From: JBIYSM02 sp044759095
GTDB taxonomy: Bacteria; Bacillota; Bacilli; Brevibacillales; Brevibacillaceae
NCBI RefSeq assembly: GCF_044759095.2
Contig: NZ_JBIYSM020000058.1
Span: 1-19,552, forward strand
DNA length: 19,552 nt
Direction of reading: 5' to 3'
Below the pieces are notes generated by a model. The model saw nothing but the letters and a program-made list of their open reading frames with translations. It had not been told where the DNA came from and did no database searches. Made by a program: the position numbers and the translations under genes. Each line of letters starts with the position of its first letter. Position 1 is the first letter of the stretch. Shown in pieces: positions 14,911-19,552 of this stretch.

Positions 14911-14931
14911 AAGGGGGGAGAATCCCCCCTT
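14911..14931 (-). promoter_or_regulatory. Strong 9-bp stem-loop between dppA-like gene and dppB
   Basis: AAGGGGGGA 14911-14919 and TCCCCCCTT 14923-14931 pair perfectly with a three-base loop, starting 1-2 bases after the binding-protein stop codon. It has no T-run, so it is better read as an mRNA 3'-end stabiliser or partial attenuator that would raise binding-protein levels over the membrane subunits, as in many solute-transport operons. Confidence 0.6.
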
Positions 14932-14932
14932 G

Positions 14933-16459
14933 TTACGGCTTGATATCAATCTCGTAGGCATAGACGCGTTCATCCGCGCGCGGCTGGAACAAAAGCTTGC
15001 TGTTGTACGCCTGGTTGTCCATCGGCGAGAACAGGAAGATCCACGGAGCCTCCTTCTGAATCAACTGCTGCGCCTGGCTGTACAGTGCTTTTCGTTTTTC
15101 CTGGTCAACGGTCGAACGGGCTTCGTTGATCAATTTGTCCAGCTCAGGAGTGTTGAAGTACTTCCCGTAAACGCCTTCGCTGTGCAACATTGGCTGCAGG
15201 ATTGCATCTGCATCATAGACAGAGTAGCTTCCCCAGTGACCGAGACGGAACGGCAGGTCGCCGGCGCGCTGCTTCTCCACGAAAGCGCTCGACTCCGGAT
15301 AGAATTTTGCCTTTGCTTTGATCCCGACCTTGCTTAGATCGGAGATCACCGCATCCACCACCTGCTGCCCCATGCCTGGTGTGAAATAGTGAATTTCCGT
15401 CTCAAACCCGTTCTCATATCCCGCTTCTTTCAACAGCGCCTTCGCTTTCTGTGGATCGTACGGGTACGGCTGGATGCTTGAATCAAATCCGAAGTGGTTT
15501 GGATTCACCCCTGCCGGCGTGCGTACTGCTTTGCCGCCCAAGACCTTTTTGATGATGGTCTCGACGTCTACTGCGTAATTCAACGCCTGGCGGACTCGTA
15601 CGTCGTCAAACGGCTTTTTCTTGGTATCCAATGCCAGATAGAACACGCGCAACAGCGGTGTTGAGGCGACGCTGATCTGCGGATTGCCCTCCAGCTGCGC
15701 CAGCATGTCGGGCGGTACCATGCGGATGATGTCTACCCCGCCGCTTTGCAGTTCGGCAATTTGTGTGGCAACCTCCGGAATGATGCGGAACGTCACCTTT
15801 TTGATTTTCGGCGCCCCTTTAAAGTAGTCTTCGTTCGCCTCCAAAACGATCTTGTCACCTTTTACCCATTCGACAAACTTGTATGGACCGGTTCCTACCG
15901 GCTTTTCGGCAAACACCTGATCGCCCACTTCCTTCACGTATTTGGGCGGTACGATGCTGAGATAGAAGAGACGGTGCGGCAGCAGGTTGTACGGTTCCTT
16001 CGTCTTGATTTCCACCGTGTACGGATCAAGCACCGTGACGGTTGAGATGGCGCTGATGTTCCCCCGCTGCGTGCTTTTTTGCTTTTCGTCCAGCACGCGC
16101 TCCAGGGAAAACTTGACCGCATCTGCATTAAACTCTTCCCCGTTGTGGAATTTCACACCCTTACGCAGCTTAAACACCCAGGTCAGGTCGTCTTTTCGTT
16201 CATAGCTTTCGGCCAGACCAGGTTCGATTTTCAAATCGCGGGTGAGATACAGCAATGAGTCAAAAATGTGCCAGTTGGTCGTGATGGCGTTTGGCTCGTT
16301 GTGCATATGAGGATCCATGGTAGGTACGTCGGAGTCAAATGCCACAACCAATTCTTTTTGTGCTCCCTCGGTGCTGGAGCCTGGCTGGGAACAGCCGGAC
16401 AGCACAAGTGCCAGCGACATCAGGATGGCCAGCAGACTGACAAACTTTCTTTTTTTCAT
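14933..16459 (-). CDS. dppA: Peptide ABC transporter substrate-binding lipoprotein
   Basis: Family 5 extracellular solute-binding protein, 508 residues, which captures peptides outside the membrane and hands them to the DppBC channel. The signal peptide MKKRKFVSLLAILMSLALVL ends in the lipobox LSGC with Cys23 lipidated. Family landmarks are VPTMDPHM (45-52), the FHNGEEFNADAVKFSLERV segment, PVGTGPYKFVEW and the RVRQALNYAVD stretch. ATG preceded by AAAGGGGGC. 97 bp separate it from the regulator gene; this gap holds no clear terminator, only AGAAG/CTTCT (16521-16542) with a short T stretch. Ligand (dipeptide, murein peptide, D-amino acid peptide) is not determined by sequence. Confidence 0.95.
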   Translation of the reverse strand: MKKRKFVSLLAILMSLALVLSGCSQPGSSTEGAQKELVVAFDSDVPTMDPHMHNEPNAITTNWHIFDSLLYLTRDLKIEPGLAESYERKDDLTWVFKLRKGVKFHNGEEFNADAVKFSLERVLDEKQKSTQRGNISAISTVTVLDPYTVEIKTKEPYNLLPHRLFYLSIVPPKYVKEVGDQVFAEKPVGTGPYKFVEWVKGDKIVLEANEDYFKGAPKIKKVTFRIIPEVATQIAELQSGGVDIIRMVPPDMLAQLEGNPQISVASTPLLRVFYLALDTKKKPFDDVRVRQALNYAVDVETIIKKVLGGKAVRTPAGVNPNHFGFDSSIQPYPYDPQKAKALLKEAGYENGFETEIHYFTPGMGQQVVDAVISDLSKVGIKAKAKFYPESSAFVEKQRAGDLPFRLGHWGSYSVYDADAILQPMLHSEGVYGKYFNTPELDKLINEARSTVDQEKRKALYSQAQQLIQKEAPWIFLFSPMDNQAYNSKLLFQPRADERVYAYEIDIKP

Positions 16460-16556
16460 GAATAAGCCCCCTTTGCTATCATTTTAATTTTGGGAATAGA
16501 CAGTCTTTTATCTGTATAAAAGAAGAGAATCACCACCCTTCTATGAAACTTGTTTT

Positions 16557-17396
16557 CTATTCAACGAAAATGCCCCAATTGGAATACAGCTTCTCCAATT
16601 GCTTCATTCTCGCCCTGGTGTTGCTCTGGTCTCTCGCCTCGATACCGGCCAACAGCAGATTCAGCAGGCTGATCACCGATGCGATGGAATTGTGGCCCGA
16701 TTCGATGTTGATATCCGTGGTAAAGACGAGATCGGAGAGACGTCCGACAGGTGACAGCACCCGGTCGGTAGCCGCGATGATCCTGGCCCCCCGCTGTTTG
16801 CTCGCCTCCACCACTTTGATCGTCTCTTTGGTATAACGCGGAAAGGAGGTGACCAGCACCACGGATTTATCGGTCAACGTAACCAGTTTTTCCTCTGTCT
16901 CGCCGTTGAACGGAATCAAACTGACGTTTGGGCGAATCAGACTGAGCATAAAGGAAAACCAGTGGACTGCAGCGTATGACGCGCGATATCCAACAACCAG
17001 CACCTGGTCAGCCTCGATCAGCCACTCTACTGCTTTCCAGAGATCCTGTTGATTGAGCTGGCTCAGGGTCTGCCTCAGGATGATCGTGTCCCGCTCAATC
17101 ACTTTGGCAAAAATATTGGCTTCTTCACCGGTATTCGACATGGAGTCTGCCGTGCGAGTCGAACTGTTCTGCAGGACATGCTGTTGAATGGCAGCCTGCA
17201 TCTCGCTAAACCCGCTGAATCCAAGCGCGTAGGCAAAGCGGATGACAGTGGTTTCGCTTACGTCCGCTTCCCTTCCAATCTGAACAGCAGTGCTGAATGC
17301 GGCTTTCTCGATGTTTTGCAGGAGATATTCAGCTACTTTTCTTTGACCGGTTGAGAGTTGGTCATACAACTCCTTGATCAATTGCTCGAACGACAT
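16557..17396 (-). CDS. RpiR/MurR-family regulator (HTH plus SIS domain)
   Basis: A 279-residue regulator. The N-terminal HTH_6 domain covers about 1-75, with FSTAVQIGREADVSETTVIR (34-53) and FAYALGFSGFSEMQ (55-68) as the DNA-binding part; the SIS domain spans about 128-235 (VLVVGYRASY, then VVLVTSFPRYTKETIKVVEA). SIS domains in this family usually bind phosphosugars such as MurNAc-6-phosphate. The ATG at 17396 is chosen because GGAG-AAGG lies just upstream and the protein then starts like other members; a longer frame to 17492 has no support. Leads the peptide operon and probably controls it. Effector unknown. Confidence 0.9.
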   Translation of the reverse strand: MSFEQLIKELYDQLSTGQRKVAEYLLQNIEKAAFSTAVQIGREADVSETTVIRFAYALGFSGFSEMQAAIQQHVLQNSSTRTADSMSNTGEEANIFAKVIERDTIILRQTLSQLNQQDLWKAVEWLIEADQVLVVGYRASYAAVHWFSFMLSLIRPNVSLIPFNGETEEKLVTLTDKSVVLVTSFPRYTKETIKVVEASKQRGARIIAATDRVLSPVGRLSDLVFTTDINIESGHNSIASVISLLNLLLAGIEARDQSNTRARMKQLEKLYSNWGIFVE

Positions 17397-17480
17397 TGAC
17401 CTTCTCCAATCTTTTTTTGCAGGAGTTTTTCCTTCAAAAAATTGATATGTTGCAGGAAATGCTTCAATAGAGTTAACAAT

Positions 17481-17486
17481 TTTATA
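17481..17486 (-). promoter_or_regulatory. Possible -10 element upstream of the RpiR gene
   Basis: TATAAA on the minus strand (rc of 17481-17486), about 85 bases before the regulator start, in an AT-rich stretch. No good -35 partner is seen at 17 bases. Confidence 0.2.
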
Positions 17487-17550
17487 CCACAAGTTTGCTA
17501 AGGACGGTAGATGGAAAACTAGTAATTTTCAGAAAAAAATTTTTGCACGA

Positions 17551-17576
17551 CAAAAAACCCGAGGTCTCCTCGGGTT
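17551..17576 (-). terminator. Intrinsic terminator after the ktrB-like gene
   Basis: On the minus strand ACCCGAGG and CCTCGGGT (17557-17575) form an 8-bp stem with a three-base loop, followed by TTTTTTG, about 27 bases past the stop codon. It separates the potassium gene from the peptide operon. Confidence 0.92.
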
Positions 17577-17602
17577 ACAAAACGACTCATCTTGCCGCGT
17601 CA

Positions 17603-18961
17603 TTACTGGCCGATCATGACACGTTCCTTTGGAAAGCGGTATTGCGTAGGCCTCTCGTCTCTTTTCAGGAAGAGAAGCAGGTTGATAATGCCAATCCGAC
17701 CGATCACCATCGTGATAATCAGAATCAACTTGCCGGGAGTACTCAACTCCGGCGTGATCCCCATCGACAATCCTGTTGTTCCAAACGCGGAACACACCTC
17801 GAACAAGACCTGCTCAAAGGGCAGCCCCTCCATCCACAAAAGCAGCATGACAGCGGTGAAGACCAGACTGATGGCAACAAAAAAGACAAGAAAGGAGCGC
17901 ATGATGTCTTCCTCCGCCAGCTCCCTGCGAAACACCTTCACATCCTTGTGCCCGCGCATGTAGGCAAACACGGTAGCGAGCAGGACAAAAAACGTGGTGG
18001 TTCGGATACCGCCGCCTACACTGTTGGGGGATGCTCCGATAAACATCAGGACGGACAGCATGACCGCCGTCGGGGTGGAAAGCAGACTCATATCCATGGT
18101 GGTCAAACCGCCGCTTCGGGATGACACCGATTGAAACAGGGCATAGAAGAGCGATTCATGCCAGCTTTTCCCCTGCAAAAACGCCTCGCGTTCAAACAGA
18201 AAAAAGAGCAGGGCGCCAGCTGCAATGAGTACAAAAAAGGTAATCGAAGTAATCTTGGTAAACAAGGAAAAGGAAAACCGCTGTCTTGCTCTCCGATGTT
18301 CGAAGTAATTCCGCACTTCGATCAAAACGGGAAAGCCAATCGCTCCGCAAATAATCAGCACCATATGGATGATTTGGAGTAGGTAATCCTGAGAAAAATC
18401 AATCAGGGAGTTTCCATGGAGGTCAAAACCGGCGTTGGTAAAGGCGCTGACCGAAGCGAAAAAACTGTAGAAGTAGGCCGTATACCATTCGGTATGATAG
18501 CCTGCCCACAGGAAGTAACTCCCCAGCACAATGGTCCCGATCACTTCAATAAAAATAGCCAGCAGCAGGATGTTGCGCATCAGGTCAACCAGACCGGACA
18601 GCGTGGGGCGATTGTGATCGATTGCGATCCATATCCGCTGCTGCAACCCGATTTTCTGCTGCAACACAAGCCAGAAAAACGTCCCCAGTGTCATAATGCC
18701 GATCCCGCCAATCTGAAAAAGCAGGGTAAGCAGCAGGATCCCCCACTGATTAAACACTTCGTGAATCCTGATGACGGTCAGACCCGTTACACTGATGGCA
18801 CTGGACGCCGTAAACAGGGCGTCGATCAATGAAAGGGAAACGCCGGGGTTGTGAAAGACAGGCAGCCACAGGAGCAGCGCAGAGATGAGCACACTACTAA
18901 CGTAAAACAACACGATGATCTGAACAGAACTAAAGCGATGTTTCTTATTAGAAAGTGCCAC
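17603..18961 (-). CDS. ktrB: Ktr-type potassium uptake channel subunit (TrkH/KtrB family)
   Basis: Membrane subunit of a K+ uptake system, 452 residues, close to Bacillus KtrB/KtrD (about 445-450). The four selectivity-filter loops are visible: SVTGLTV (57-63), FTNAGFD (174-180), SRSGGLTT (281-288) and FGTTGLS (393-399); the third repeat contains the glycine-rich GGGIRTTT gate region (317-324). The start is a GTG at 18961 with AGGAGG 9 bases upstream, which gives the family length; a longer frame to 19042 adds residues upstream of the ribosome site and promoter and is rejected. No KtrA/KtrC regulatory subunit gene is in the window. Own promoter and terminator, so monocistronic. The leader of about 25 bases is too short for a c-di-AMP riboswitch. 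Confidence 0.93.
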   Translation of the reverse strand: MALSNKKHRFSSVQIIVLFYVSSVLISALLLWLPVFHNPGVSLSLIDALFTASSAISVTGLTVIRIHEVFNQWGILLLTLLFQIGGIGIMTLGTFFWLVLQQKIGLQQRIWIAIDHNRPTLSGLVDLMRNILLLAIFIEVIGTIVLGSYFLWAGYHTEWYTAYFYSFFASVSAFTNAGFDLHGNSLIDFSQDYLLQIIHMVLIICGAIGFPVLIEVRNYFEHRRARQRFSFSLFTKITSITFFVLIAAGALLFFLFEREAFLQGKSWHESLFYALFQSVSSRSGGLTTMDMSLLSTPTAVMLSVLMFIGASPNSVGGGIRTTTFFVLLATVFAYMRGHKDVKVFRRELAEEDIMRSFLVFFVAISLVFTAVMLLLWMEGLPFEQVLFEVCSAFGTTGLSMGITPELSTPGKLILIITMVIGRIGIINLLLFLKRDERPTQYRFPKERVMIGQ

Positions 18962-18995
18962 ACCAACTGGCCTCCTGACAAACATTGTACGATCT

Positions 18996-19024
18996 ATCAT
19001 ACCGAAAAAGTTGCAAGCAAGCAA
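18996..19024 (-). promoter_or_regulatory. Sigma-A promoter of the ktrB-like gene
   Basis: On the minus strand TTGCTT (rc of 19019-19024), 17 bases, TATGAT (rc of 18996-19001), about 35 bases before the GTG start. Confidence 0.65.
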
Positions 19025-19072
19025 AAACGGGATCCTACCCATCTTACAGCAAGGCTCCTGAAACTGACAATC

Positions 19073-19112
19073 ACACCAAAAAAAAAAGAAACAGCACCCG
19101 CAGGCGCTTTAG
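19073..19112 (-). terminator. Intrinsic terminator of the small 57-residue gene
   Basis: On the minus strand AGCGCC and GGTGCT pair around TGCG, followed by GTTTC and a long run of T's (rc of the A-run near 19078-19088). The stem begins within the stop codon of the small gene, supporting that the frame is a real transcription unit. Confidence 0.8.
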
Positions 19113-19282
19113 GGAAACTCGATAAATTTTTTCGCTTGCTTGTACATAATCGATAGTGTCATTTCACGAATCTTGCTCATAATCTCTTCTTTCTGTTCCT
19201 GATTTACTTCGTAAGCCAGCTTGTTTTCCAGATGATCAAGGTAGGTAACTACCCAATCGGGATCCAACTTGAAAGCAGACAA
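19109..19282 (-). CDS. Small 57-residue protein, family not recognised
   Basis: A TTG start (19280-19282) with GAGGAG 8 bases upstream opens a frame of 57 codons. The product begins MSAFKLDPDWVVTYLDHL and continues as a charged, probably all-helical chain (ENKLAYEVNQEQKEEIMSKI, then MYKQAKKFIEFP at the end). There is no signal peptide, membrane segment or cysteine. Support for a true gene: ribosome site, upstream promoter-like elements, and an intrinsic terminator overlapping the stop. No function assigned; neighbour of ktrB but separately transcribed. It was found by reading the minus strand, being below usual length cut-offs. Confidence 0.65.
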   Translation of the reverse strand: MSAFKLDPDWVVTYLDHLENKLAYEVNQEQKEEIMSKIREMTLSIMYKQAKKFIEFP

Positions 19283-19552
19283 GACAGCGACTCCTCTACT
19301 GAAAATGTTATCTCTCTTAGTCTACAGGTATCGCGCACGAAATGACAGAATCAAAAAATGGCACCTAAACCAGTTGAACTTTTCTAAGAAAACCCGACCG
19401 ACTTTAGCTAGTTACTCCTGAAAAAATCGTTTTTTGGCAGAAGCATCTCATTGTGGTGAATCTCAGGGGGCTACCGTGTAACTGTATCCGTTAATCGTTG
19501 CTTATTTGGCCATTTGGGCTGCTCTTCTGAGGTTATGAGCCCAGATTCCGAA
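19283..19552. other. Noncoding right end with repeat-related motif
   Basis: No convincing gene is seen in these 270 bases. They hold the small gene's promoter, then at 19385-19408 a 24-base stretch matching 20 of 24 positions of 386-409 in the same orientation. AAAAAA-TCG-TTTTTT (19421-19435) is a perfect inverted repeat, and GGGCT/AGCCC lie near 19518-19544. This could be part of an element running off the right edge. Confidence 0.5.
19326..19354 (-). promoter_or_regulatory. Candidate promoter of the 57-residue gene
   Basis: On the minus strand TTGATT (rc of 19349-19354), 17 bases, ATACCT (rc of 19326-19331), about 44 bases before the TTG start codon. Confidence 0.4.

Noticed and set aside
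19283..19552. c-di-AMP (ydaO-type) riboswitch, expected near ktr genes; GGTGAATC near 19457 looked suggestive
   Set aside because: The other conserved blocks are absent or in the wrong order, the match is on the strand opposite to ktrB, and the small gene with its terminator lies between.

Overview
The window looks like chromosomal DNA of an endospore-forming member of the Bacillota. The evidence is a complete gerA-type germinant receptor operon, strong AGGAGG ribosome binding sites, several GTG/TTG starts and DppABCDF-type peptide transport. Gene content and the mid-range GC (visibly AT-richer in the ger genes, GC-richer in the opp genes) would fit Brevibacillus or a relative; this is an inference, not a species call.

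Layout, left to right. (1) 1-388: three perfect head-to-tail copies of a 128-bp, hairpin-rich unit, each holding a 22-codon reading frame with a Shine-Dalgarno sequence; then 385-544, noncoding, with a nested hairpin and the ger terminator. (2) 545-4168, minus strand: a gerAA-gerAB-gerAC operon with a candidate sigma-G promoter. (3) 4317-4616, plus: a DUF3846 protein. (4) 4620-7348: an HxlR regulator (minus) divergent from a plus-strand nitrilase-GNAT-GNAT operon. (5) 7517-8476, plus: a Gfo/Idh/MocA oxidoreductase with its own terminator, followed by an internally deleted GNAT remnant (8574-8726). (6) 8780-17396, minus: an eight-gene cluster, transcribed as RpiR regulator, solute-binding lipoprotein, two permeases, OSBS/N-succinylamino acid racemase, M20 amidohydrolase and two ATPases. 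(7) 17603-18961, minus: a KtrB/TrkH potassium channel subunit with its own promoter and terminator. (8) 19109-19282, minus: a 57-residue protein not recognised from any family. (9) 19283-19552: noncoding, with a motif resembling the flank of the left-end repeat.

The metabolic core is the minus-strand peptide operon. It imports peptides through a lipoprotein-dependent ABC transporter and couples this to an enolase-superfamily racemase and an M20 deacylase. These correspond to two of the three steps of the D- to L-amino acid conversion route described for Geobacillus kaustophilus (N-succinylation by a GNAT, racemisation, desuccinylation). The GNAT step is missing from the operon, but a gutted GNAT gene lies just beyond its 3' end and two intact GNATs lie a little further away.

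The least explained items are the triple 128-bp structured repeat, the related motif at the far end of the window, and the nitrilase/GNAT cassette, whose parts occur fused as one protein (YhcX type) in other Bacillota.
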